A stretch of DNA of 64,000 nt. Origin: Xiphydria camelus (taxonomy: Eukaryota; Arthropoda; Insecta; Hymenoptera; Xiphydriidae). The number at the start of each line of letters is the position of its first letter. Within the stretch, counting starts at the first letter, position 1. The stretch lies in the NCBI GenBank assembly GCA_963678675.1, contig OY783198.1, forward strand, positions 811,001-875,000, in the 5' to 3' direction. The notes beneath the pieces were generated by a model that ran no database searches, had not been told where the DNA came from, and saw only the letters and a program-made list of their open reading frames with translations. This document shows positions 1 to 12,200 of the stretch, one piece after another. A program made the position numbers and the translations under genes.

Positions 1-1028
1 TGGTTTCGCCGCGAAAGGACGCGAGCCGAACTCCGCGCCTGGACGCGAAGGTATCGCGCTCGCGATAGCGGCGCGAGAAGTTGACGAGCCACTTCCCCCG
101 TATCGCGTCGCGTCTCTCCGATATATCGGGGACGCCGAAGCCTTTCCACGTCGTCGTCGTTGCCGTGAGGGAAGATCGAAGAGGGAGGCCGAAGAAAAAG
201 CGCCGGAGGTTTTACACCGATGAATTTAATATCCCCGATGGACGGGGCGACGGTGATCGCCCGATGATTGACGAGCCCGAAAGGAAAACCGCTCGGTCGG
301 GCGATACGTCGACGTAACCGAAGAGTCGACGACGTCCCGGCTCCGTCGCCCTCCCTCCCCCACCTTGGTCGTATTCGCGTCGCGATTAACCCGACCACCT
401 CGGCGGGGTACGTCGCCCGACGGCCACCCCCCTCCCCAGGCGCCACACGCCACTTGCCAGGCATGGAAAGGAAAGATAACCGACATCGAGGAGCCTGAGC
501 AAATCTCCGGGCCAAACGGGTTAAACGGCCCGCGGTCCGCGATGGACGACGCCGTTCTGTGCCCGCAGCGAAATGGCGATCGCGGCGCCTCCCTCCCGGA
601 AGGGAAGCGAGCGACGGCGAGAAGGGCTTCGCTCGGAAGCTGCTCCACGGGGGTAAAGCCATCCGCGAAACGCGGCGCGGCAGTGCCATAAATATACGCG
701 GCGGAGGGGAGCGAGCAAGCGAAGCGGCAAATTTAGAAACAGCGAGGCGATCCCGGTGGCGATTAACGGTCACCGCGTGGAAATTGCGAAGGCCGTTTCC
801 CACCCCTTCGAGTCGCGCGCGAGGTCGGCCCGCGGATCTCGATATCTCCTGTATATAAATGTACATACAACCCATTCGAGGCGCGGAGCTTTGAATGGAA
901 TTTTGGCGCGGCAAGGTGGAAACGTCGCGGAAGAGGAAATCGCTCGCGTCGACACGCCGCACGGGAATCGCGCACGACCCGTCGACACGCCCGTGGCGGA
1001 AGTGGCGCGGCGCTCGCCGACGGTCGTA
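1..1028. other. CpG-rich region upstream of NDST, presumed promoter/5' UTR
   Basis: Several overlapping reading frames stay open here on both strands, which is expected in CpG-rich DNA with few stop codons. None resembles a known protein. The stretch directly before 1029 is in frame with exon 1 but has no ATG, so it is best read as promoter plus 5' untranslated sequence. Confidence 0.4.
852..860 (+). promoter_or_regulatory. Candidate TATA box upstream of NDST exon 1
   Basis: TATATAAAT lies about 170 bp before the start codon, with an initiator-like CCATTC about 20 bp further on. Position and spacing fit a core promoter. The surrounding DNA is CpG-rich, where TATA-less promoters are also common, and no transcript evidence is available here. 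Confidence 0.25.
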
Positions 1029-1195
1029 ATGAAGATCCCTGGCAGCGACGCCGGTGTCCCGCTGCTGGGAGCCGTCGGGCCGCGTTGCGTGGTCAAGCAG
1101 GCGACGGTGAAACGATGCGTCGCGGCGCTGCTCCTCGTCTCCATTGCCAGCATATTCTACTACACCCACTACGTCATCAGCAGTCCGTTATCGAG
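1029..1195 (+). CDS. sfl: NDST exon 1: start codon, cytosolic tail and membrane anchor
   Basis: The ATG at 1029 is the first in-frame ATG of its open stretch and has a purine at -3. The exon encodes a basic tail of about 29 residues and then a hydrophobic run ([13 protein letters not shown]) that serves as the Golgi signal-anchor. It ends in AG before GTGAGT. The two leftover bases join C of exon 2 to make a serine codon. N-termini of this family are poorly conserved, so the start rests on the anchor, the splice site and the matching phase. Confidence 0.85.
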
Positions 1196-4100
1196 GTGAG
1201 TCCGTTGGAAATAATAATTCGAAAGCTCTCTCTCCGGTGTACGTCGCACGGTGCGAGCGCGCCGCGCCGTTCCGCGCGCGGAAATCGAGTTTACGGGGTA
1301 AGAGCCTCGCTCGCGGGGCGTCGGTGCGCGTGCATTCGCTCCTGCGGGTACTCGCGCGTCTTGAAAATCGAGTTATCGCGCGTCCGCTGCACTCGGGGAG
1401 CCGCGACTGCCGGTCGGCCGGTATTCTAATGGGAGCGCATCTTTTATTCGCGGTGACATCGCGCGCTGGTTGTTAATTAGCGACCTTGAGCCGAAGTAAA
1501 CGAAGCGGCGCACTACTCGTGACGTACGGACGACTTTGATGATAAGCAGAAGACGATTTGATGTGTGAAATATCGAGGAAAGAATATAGAATTATTGTAA
1601 CCAGAATTATACATGTATATACGCACGCCAATCATTACGATAAATTTCGAAATTATATAATTGCATATCTAGATGCAGTATGCGAATATTGCCAGGTCGA
1701 TCAAAGCGCGCTACGAATTTTCCAACCGACCCCACGTAGCATCTCCGACGCTACACGCACACGCTCGTCAATTAATTATCATCGTCGTCCCTCTCGTGAT
1801 GTCTTTATTACGCGAGTTACGCATTACGTCGCCTCGCGCAAATTACCCATTGCGGAACGCTTTTCGCGAAGCGCGCGCGCGCCCGCGCTCGAGGAGCGTC
1901 AACCAAAGGAAGGCTGTATACAGTGGCTCGATAGCGAGAACCGGACTCAATTTCAATTAGGCGCGCGGTACACGCCGCCACAATACGAGTGTAGCCGCGG
2001 AAGAACTTTTAATTAACCTATTAACTGCGGAATTTAGTTTTAAAGATCCCCCACACAGAGTGTGGAAGTAAAATCAAGCAATGACACACGAGTATACACG
2101 TCGAACGCAGGGCAAATGATCCCCCGCCACCTCCATATAAAATACATAGCAGTTGTATTGGTAATATAAAGGAAACATACCATAAAGTGTGTGTAATGTT
2201 CTTATTACATTTGATTGAAATTCCGAGTTTTTATAGTCAATGGTAATTTTGTATTCGACACGACAAGTATACACGTCAACCGCACCGCAGTAGAGATTTG
2301 ATCCGACGCGTGTACACGTCGAACTCGTTAATTAACTGGCGATACGACGGAGCGGGTCACTTAAAGGGTCACAAGTTGGCCGTGCGCTGGTCAGTTCGAA
2401 ACTCCAGCGGTCTATAGCACGGCTAAATCGCTGACTGCGAGGAAAGACGGAGGAGGAGGAGGAGGAGGGGGCTCCTCCATCGTATATACCACACAAAGAG
2501 CGAGTGGGAAGATTGCACTTGTCTAAACAAAGCTCCTCGGGACGTAGCTTTCGACGGTGCTTTTTTCTCTCGCGGCGAGTGAGTCCGGCGGCCAACTGGG
2601 CGCGAGAAAGCGTGGCTTCAATCTCCAACTTTCTTCTCCCTGCGGACTTTGCCCTATAACTTGTAAAGGAGACGCGGATGACCGGACGTTTCCTCCTCGA
2701 ATTTACCAGGAACGTCTTTGGTACCGGAAGAAATACGCGAGAGTGTGATTTGAGTGATCGAAACAAAGAAATTTACGATCCTGTCATTTATCTACAACCC
2801 TGCCGTATCCCTGTGTGTGTGATCGATATAATATTTCTCCCTCTACTCTTTTGTCATTTCACCCCAAAGTCGAAAAGAGACGCGTGCGATTCTCGCGCGT
2901 TTCCGCGTCTCATCGGATCGCGAAAACAAGCTTCGAGCGCAGCGAAAACCCGCGAACTTTTGGCGCGGCAACCGGCGGCGGAACACCGTAGGCGCGTAGG
3001 GTGCGGCGAGTGCTGCGGGAGAGGGAGAGGGTACGTGGTTTGTGGACTCGGCAAATTGCCGGGCGGGTCCACCTGTACCACGCGCTCGCTGCGGAGACGA
3101 ACGAATCCGGTCGAGCGACGACCCAATTTAAATCAGGATATATGACGGGCATATATTTCTGTAATGTAACCGGTCCAATTCCAATTCTCTCCCCGTCTCG
3201 CTCTCGTGCACCTTCTCGCGCCCTCGCCACCGTCGCGCCCCCGTCGAAGGGATGCGGCGGTGGTCGATGTCGGGTGCCGAGAGGGCGAGTCCGCAGTTAA
3301 TCAGAGAAGACGAATAACGGCCCACGGCAGTTCATCTCGGCGCGATGTGGGCCAATCTTAGCCCGTAGATAATCAGAGACTATACTGCGCGGAGAAAGGA
3401 CTGGGGCGAAGGGGCCGGGAGGGGGTAGAGCGCGTTCCAAACCTTATCTACCAACCCCTCGAGCCCGTACGTCCATACATTCACGAGCCACGATTTACCA
3501 CCGGAAGCGAGTTTGGCGAGGGTGACCTCGCGGCGACTCGGGGAAAACCTTTCCTCGTTACGAGGTGGGAGGTACGCGCGTGGAGAATAGTCGAGTTCGC
3601 GGAAATCGTGGAGAAAAAAGTGAATCGAAGTGACCTGTACACCGAAGGAAGTGAATTTACCGACGTTCGATTTTGGGAGCACGCTCTCGCGCTGGAAATA
3701 AGCAAATGAGCAACGCGCGTATCGGATTCCTTCGATACGCCAGTTCTGATGGCGTGCTAATTGTCACGATGGAATAACGACGGGTCGTTTCATTCGCGAC
3801 TCGGCGACACTCGACGTATATCGAAGAGGGAATCGTGTCAAAGTAGCCCCGTTTTACGGTACCCACCTACACAGGTCGGTCCACATAAATCCCCGCAGTA
3901 TACGTTACGAGTTTGCCTTTTATCGTCATCCCCCTTTTAGTATCTCGATCCCGTAAACTTTACAGTCCCTTAATGACGCCGACGCTGCACTTTCGAGATG
4001 CTCGAGAGAGCACGGCATATACCGCGTATACGTTTTCGTCCGCACTTTTCGAATGCTGCGCAATTCGCGCGCCGTCGCTTCGATGACTACCGGAGACGAC

Positions 4101-5028
4101 GCTACACAATGTATGCACGTTCAAGCGAAGCCCTCGCTGCAGCGTCAACGTCGCATCTCGGGCGTGCACGTCGTGGGATTCGAAATGCGGCCGGATGTTT
4201 GTCGCGCGCCCCCAATCACCGTCAATTCAAGCCTCGCGCGCTAAACTCGATACAAACCGAATCCCGACGCCCCGGAGAGCATGCGTCCTGCGAGTGTGCG
4301 ACAGCGAGCTCTGATAGCGATCGAAGGGCTGCTATATATACGTTACTCGAAATATTCCGGAAACTTTTACGGAAGAAATTGTAAAAAATTATTACCCAAA
4401 ATGTAATCCATGTACGATTTTTGTCAAGAAACGACTGTCAAATTCCACGAACGTTCAATTGCGCGCGTTCAAAATATTCGATACATCTCCGTGAAACATT
4501 TTCAATGCACATCCCGCGCGAAGATATATCAGGCTAGCCGATTTATCGGTTCGTTTCAACCGCGCGCCGGGAACGAACGCTTTCCGGGTCTGTGCTAATA
4601 GGTACATACGTGCAATATAATCGCCGCGACGGTGCCGAGCAAGGCGATACCATTACATCCCCCGAACAACGGTGTCCGATGACGTATGCCACTATAACGG
4701 AAAACCGCCGCGAGCGCCTGGCGCTCATAAATCGGAATTGGTTACGGCAGCTTCCCGCGTGCACGCGGATGCACGTGGACTCGAATTACGACGGACGTGC
4801 AAAGATATCGATGACACCGAAAGCGCGTCGATCGTTTCCGAGATTTAATTCGAGGAACAACGCGACATCCACGAAAGTGGTGGTGGTGGTGACTGCAGTC
4901 GAGCGCGAAACCATCGCGGGACGGAAATGTGCGAATAATCTCGAGAGGGAAGAAGAAACTACGCACCCGCGATAGACGCTGAACAAGAACGCGGTCGTAC
5001 GTGAGAATGTAGAATCGCGTGAAGCGTC

Positions 5029-5112
<84 letters not shown>

Positions 5113-6219
5113 GGAGGTGGAAGGGGAACCGAGAGCACACACGTGCCTCCGCGCGCGATACGCGTAATCTCTGTTCGGCTACCACGTGGTCGCGATTATC
5201 CCTGGAGCGACATTCGCACGCGTAACGAATGCACTGCACGCGCATCGGTGAGCCGGAGGGAAATCTGAAGCTCTGGAGTTTCTTCCGCTGCGCTATATCG
5301 GATCGCAGATAAACACTGTCGGTCGTAAATATCGTACTCGAGCTATACGTCTCCGTCCGCGTCACGCGCGCCGGCCGACGAGACTTCTTCGATCGACGCC
5401 GAATAGAACTCGCCGCGATGGTATCGGTCGCTGCGTCCAACGAGAGTTACGACTGTGTATTGATGCACATACGCACGAATAAATCACAGCGAAGCGCGAC
5501 GAGCTATTTACGCCTCTATTTACATATACGGAACAAGCGAACGATCGTCAAATTTCGAAAGGAAGTTTACCCACCGCCGCGACGTATAGGTATAAATACA
5601 TTGTCGTCGAAGCGAATAACCTAATCGACTTCCACGCACCGGCGATGAAGCGGGCGGCACGAACCTTCGATCTCGTAAAGCCGATGTGAGATTCGTGATT
5701 TTTCATTCGTAGTGCCAGAATGTCTAGCGCGCAATTGGGGATAATAAATTTCCATATTTCCATGATTTCTAAGCGAGATCTCTGTAGTTTTCCATGAACG
5801 TACCTATGATTCTTTTAAGTGCTCGTGCAGAATTTTCTCCTCAAATATAACAAAAAGAAATCTTTGTTTCGATAATACCAGAAGCAATTCTCACTATTCC
5901 CCGTGCGTTACAGTGTAGAACAGCAATTCGAAATCCGACGAAACACGCGTGGAAAAGTGCATCCCGCATCGCGGCGACTCGACACGCGATATCGAATGGA
6001 AGCCAATAATTCTTTGCACCAAAGCAAACCTTTTCTTCGTGTACACAACGGATCGACATACGCATATACCGCGCGGCGGATAAACGCGGCTAGCCGGGGC
6101 GGATTTCGCTACACGGTTGACCGATCGCGCCCTATTGACGGGGATTCCAATTATTGGCTCGCGCAATTGGCTATTTTTATTTCCTGGTTTTTGTTTTTTC
6201 AACTCGCTCTCTCCCTCCT

Positions 6220-6251
<32 letters not shown>

Positions 6252-9200
6252 CCAATTACGAATAATTCATTTAGGGCAGCAGATACAGGACGTGTAGGTA
6301 CAGCGCGGGAATTCCCATTGATCGAAAATTTCCCCGAAGAGACTTGCGAACGATATCGTGTTCTGGGATAATAATGAGAGATGGTAAATTTCTTTCGTTT
6401 AAACGGATTTGTTTTATAACGATAGAAAGAGAATTTCTCGGAGAAAAGAACTGCGAGAAGAGATAAGAGAGAACCGAGCAAAAAAAAGAAGGGATCGTTA
6501 GACGTAAAACGACGTGGTGATCGATGAATCGAGCGAATGCCAAATTTAATCGCTCGACTATATCGGTGCCGCGCACCCGCCCAAAACCTTATCGATTCGG
6601 GCTTATCGCGATAATGGAATACGTTGTATCGATAACGACACGAGAGCGGGGGAGAGATGTGGCGGCCGATAAGGAGCACAGCGTCCACTTTTCAAGGAAC
6701 AACTTACAAGTTTAATTAACAATACATTTTTCTCTCGTACAGTGCACAACGCAATCGAAACGCTCCGAGCTATCAGCGCCACTCGTGGAAATCTCGACGA
6801 ATCGTTTCCCGCGATGATAACCCCGAAACTCGAAGCTCCGCATTTGCATTCGACGCCACCTTTTCGGAGGGGTACTCCGCGGTAATCCGGTAGTGACTTA
6901 GCACCTCGCTTCGCACGCGATACGGGCGATTAGGATAATAAAATTAAGCCATCCTCGGTATACGCGGATGTGTAGATACGCGATTATTCGCCCTCGAGGC
7001 GACGGCTTTCGTAGCGGTTACAATGACGATGTTGCGCGGCATTTAACCCCGGATTGCCCTGATACGAGTGAACCGGAAGCGATTTGCGCGGAAGGAAGGA
7101 CAGCCGGTGATGGTTTTTCTTTAAATTTCATTTAATCGTGTCATTGACACGATATAAATATAATGTATCGTTCGTATACGCGACAACAAAGTCTGCGCTC
7201 TAATCGATCCTCGATTAAATTGCATCATCCTATGTTCAAAATTATTCGCTCGCTACAAAAGTTTCCCCGTTCCCGAGGCGCGACGAGAGCACGGAAACCC
7301 GTAAAATCGTCGCGCACGAGCGTCGCCTTATCGCAGACCCTTCGTCACTCGATAACTTCTTCATCGAGTGGCAATTGCGACAAAGGGGTTCGTCCTCGCC
7401 TGCACCGTCTCGCGTCTCTCCCGCGCGCATCGCGAAGTAAAATCTGCCGAGCAAACGGTACGCGCGTATCGGTGCATACACATACACAACGTCCTTTCGC
7501 GATAGCGCCAACGCGCTTTCGTCGAGAGGCGCCGCCGTTTGCCCGAACGACGAAACTTGCTCCTCGCGCGTCGATTATTTCGTGCAGCTGTCGCGCGAGC
7601 CGGGCATGTCATTAGACGCATTTCTGCCTCTAATTGTTTCGACGCCGAGTGTTTGAAGCTCCCATCTCGCTGCAACCAAGGAATTACAGGCACTCGGCTT
7701 CGGCGAGCGCCATATAATGACGTATTAATTGCACCGAGTTTGGGAACTCGAGTACGCGGGGCACGACAAAACCTCCCCGCCCCTCCCGCCCCAAGTGGAG
7801 AGTTTCCGCGATCGGGTAATATTGGAATACCTGCAAATTCAGACCTCCGTGATGTTGGCTCCCCATTTGAAAAAGTAAATTTAGAAATAGTATAAGACTT
7901 CCGATAGTCAATTTGTGAATTTGACCCCCTGTATCTTTAAATCCGTTTTTTTTTTTGGCAGTTACGTGCCAACACTTTTTCTAAAGCCGATTGAGCACTT
8001 CGGCACTCTTTGCAATATCTGGTATATTCAATACGATAATTCCAGAATGATCTAGGAGAATTGAAGGGTTTCTTTCGAAAACAGTATTTATCAAAAAAAT
8101 GAAACTTTCGAGGACAACAAAAAACCACCTATCTTCTTAAGAATTTATGATATGAAAAGCACACATTTCAGCAATAGTTAGAAAACTACATTAGTATTAG
8201 TTCAGTTTTTGGGAGAAATAAATTCGTATACGGTTAGATATATCTAATGAAAGAGTAGGCATTACTACCAATACTACAAAAATTAATTTTTTTGACAAAT
8301 GCTGTTTTTGAAATTAACCCTTCAATTATACACGCGGCCATCACACGCCTGTGGGAGGCAGCGTTTCTCGATTCGCGTATCGTCGATATACGCAGCGGGT
8401 GGGCACCCGCACCGGCGAGGCGATAATAATTAGACGAAACCGCGAAAACCGCGCGATGCCTGTAGACGCGTATCGACGAATCGCAGGCATTCGCGATGTG
8501 CGTTTCTCGCGATTAATACCGTCGCTGTACGTCGCGTCAAGTAATGAAACACGCGCAATTCCCCATTTAATTCCACCTTTTCTCTCATCCCTATCTCGCA
8601 CTCACTCGAGTCGAACCGTAAATGAAACGCGCTTGACGCGATTAACAGGGCGGTTTAAATGCGAAATATGAAAAAATCAACGCAGAACTCCAAAGCAGTG
8701 TCATGTCTCGGTTTCGAGTCGTATATTCGTACGATGCAAACGCGCTAAAGTCAACGTCAACTTCGACGTTCAGCTCGACGCCAAGCATGCTCTACATATG
8801 TACATAAATTGATCGCACCGTTAGGTATTTACAGTGTGCGTTTAAAGTGCAGTGCTGTCGCGCCCCGCAATTTGTCAGAATTACATCAGTTCGACTCGCG
8901 CGTGGCTCGTCCTCTAATTAGCGTGCGAGTGCCGCCAACTCTCAATGACCTCCGCGCAATAACAACCCGAGAAGATTACGGGTATTCGTACCTGAGCACG
9001 TGCGCTCGCGGTCGACAAAAAATGTACAGACACGGCGATAGCTTTCTACGGCGGGGAGTGGCGCGATAAGGAAAAGATCGTTTGGTAAACTATACGGGAT
9101 TAGCCAAAGTGTAATTATCAACAGCGATCTTTGCGAAGAATGACAATTTTATCGACTTCCCATCGCAATCCAATGATGCTACCACATGGGAAAAAAATCA

Positions 9201-12200
9201 CTGCAGTTTTAATAAAACTAGGTTTCGTTAGGAATTTCTTGCTATCGTGAGAAAAATATTATCTGTGGCAGCGAAAGGTATATCCGATAATAGAGAGTCA
9301 ATATATTTGCAGGGATAGCAAATATTTTTATCGAAAAATATTTCATCGTGATCGTAGTTACATTTGCCATTGTCGAACATATCGTTTGCTGCCGTAGATA
9401 ATATTTCTGTGACGATAGCAAAAAGTTCTCAGTAAAATCTAGTTTTGCTAAGACTGCAAAATCATTTTTTTTCCGTGTAGAAATCGTCGAATTTTCGAAT
9501 CCTTCAATTACCCGTCAATAATCATATTTTTTGGCGACGCCACGTCAATGCGAAGATTAAATATTAGGCTGCCAAAAAAATCTTGTTACGCTTGAGGACA
9601 AATTTTTAAAGTTCAAGTGTATAACGAAATTTGTATGGCAACCTAATGAAATAGAGAACAGAGTATCGAATCCGGAAGACGCATAGCGAAGAAATCCTGC
9701 TCAACGATAACGTCCACCGCGCGATCCGACTGACGTGTAAGGGTACTTTCGGAGATACGTAAACCGGACTCGTGACTCAGCCGCGCGTTACGCGTCACCC
9801 GGATATATATATATATATATAGGTTTAAACTTTATAGTCGCTGTCCCGCGCGCGCGCCCGGGATGAAGGTGGGCGCGACGACGCGACGACGCGACGGTGC
9901 GAGTAGGTGAAGAGTGCGTGTATCAAGCGCCAGCCGAGACTTCGTCGCCGTCACGCGAGCCTTCGTGCCGTTCTCTCGTAAACGGAACGCTCCGCGCTTT
10001 ATAATAACAGTAACGGGACGTGTGCGCGATGTACACGTCGTGTACGGACGCCGGTATCGTCGTATTATCTTTTGGAAGGCAAAAATGTAACTCCATTATG
10101 CGAAGCTCTCGCTCTGCTAGACGTAGTTCTTCCTGCTCTCGTGAAGTACGTTCGGTACAGACACGTCGCGGCGTCGTGTCTATTCGAATATTAGTTATCT
10201 ATACCAGATATATCTGTCTATCGCGGAGATGCGGGTAGAGAGATAATTCTGGTCGTGAAGTTATCGTGAAACCTTCAACGCTGTTCTAAAAAAAATTGCC
10301 CTCTTGAGATAATATCCGTCGACAGAAATAGTAATAAATATGACTCGAGTTATACGGGATTTACTGGTAAATGAGAGAAATCTCCTTGGGTCGTCTTATT
10401 CCATGAGTTTGGAATAGATTTGTCGTTTTGTATTTCCGAAAAAGCAGTTTGATGAGAATGAATTTTCTTCCATTTTAATGAAAAGAAGAATGATTATTTT
10501 TCGATAAAATCGAGAATATTTTATTGTTCTTTTGAGATTATTTCCATACGCCGATCATTTTCGAGAGCTCAATTTCAGAGATTTCGATTTTTGGCAAAAT
10601 GTCAAATATCCCTTGAAGTTTTTTCTATTTTTCGCAAAAATCAATATCTCTCGACTACCCCATCTTATATATATTTTTTCATACTTTTTCCGAAAATCAC
10701 AATTGTTGGATCGATATTTCAAGGGGGATATGAGATATTAACGATTTCTTCAATACTCGATCCCTCCCGAAATAATAATATTACGATGACCCACCCCCAA
10801 AAACGAGTCCCTGCACTCTCTTCCTTTACACCGACTGAATTATCTCAGAGTATAAATACACGAGTGACGCGCACATTCGCGCACGGAAGCCTAAATGTAC
10901 AGGCGCCCGTCGGTGTTTGAAAACCGTGTTCACGCGACGAGAAGCGGAGGCTCGACAATGGCTCGATAACGCTCCGCGACTTTTGAAACGAGTCCCCGCG
11001 CAATATCATCGATCACGACGGAGCGACGGGCGTATACGTATGTACGCGTTGATCGCATACTCACTTTTTCCTCCCCCCACCCCACTCGTTCGCTCTCCTC
11101 CGGAAAGAAAATATCGATCGCGCGTACTCTTTCCTCTTCTCGCTCTTCGGCCGGACGATCGCTTCTCGCCGCACTTTTGTTTGCCCCGGGCTAATCACGT
11201 CCAGGGGTGAGGAGACTGTTTGATCGACAGTGGCGGCCTCGGGAAGGGTAGGGTCAGCAGGGGCGCTCGGCAAAGGGAACGGCACTCCGCGAGCTCGTTG
11301 ATTCATCGTCGACGTCGAATCGAAATGAAAGCCTGCGCCGCGAGTACCTACGAACCCCCTACACTCACGCCGCGCCAACGAGTTACACCGAGTCGCGCAT
11401 TTTGAGCCCGGGGTTAATTAAAACCACTTGCGGAACGGTCCCGAGGGACGAGTGGATCGCGGGAAAAATAGAGTGGCGTCGACGCGGAGTAGAGGTAGGA
11501 GTAGCTCGCGCGCGCCTTGTCTCCGTTACCCCACTTCCCCCACCTTTTACGCGGACCAGAAATCGCGACGCCGGCCGCCACTCTACATTTTCTTTCTCTC
11601 TTTGCGGCGACGAATGTACCGTGTGATTTCGAGGAGATTGTGATCATAGGCGTATGCGAGTGCGAGTGAGAACATGACGTGGTGGATGCATGAGAATCTC
11701 TCTGTTGCACATTTCTCTAGATTTGTCCAGTTCGAGTGTGCGACCATTTTCGAAATCGCACGACATCGATCGAGGAAACAACGGACGACTATCTCCTCGA
11801 GAGGGACAAACAGGCGAATGTTGTAGAAACGTACTCGTATGGCCGACTACCTGACGCGAGCGCAGCATCTTGCTAATAGTTCGTTAACCCCTACGGTGTT
11901 TGCTGTAGGGTCTTGCAAGTATCGTATTTACCCGCTTCCTACGACCGCGCTACGACAAAGACGCGCGAGTTCTAATATTTGCGCATACATTTGCTAATTC
12001 CCCGGAGTCGAGCAACTCGGCACCGCGTTCCTGCGCGTTCCAAGCAGTACAGGGCTTTCTCTCGTCGTCGATCGATGTTAAGGTCGAAGCCGCGATGCAG
12101 TACCCGTTGTTTCGGAGTGCGTCGAACCTACTGCACTCGTCGCTCACCACCGCGGTCGATCGTTCTGCGTATCGCATCGCCAGTGGCGTCGTGACATCTC

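Noticed and set aside
5019..5225. Open frame of alternating Arg-Glu over the GA repeat, and Ser-Leu frames on the other strand
   Set aside because: The frames exist only because a dinucleotide repeat has no stop codons.
5894..6688. 264-codon open frame on the - strand
   Set aside because: It has no recognisable domain, crosses a CT microsatellite, and shows no splice or start context. It lies within NDST intron 1 and looks like chance in stop-poor DNA.
9803..9900. TA run followed by CG-rich DNA as an alternative NDST promoter
   Set aside because: A TA repeat imitates a TATA box. No start exon with a matching donor phase could be placed after it.
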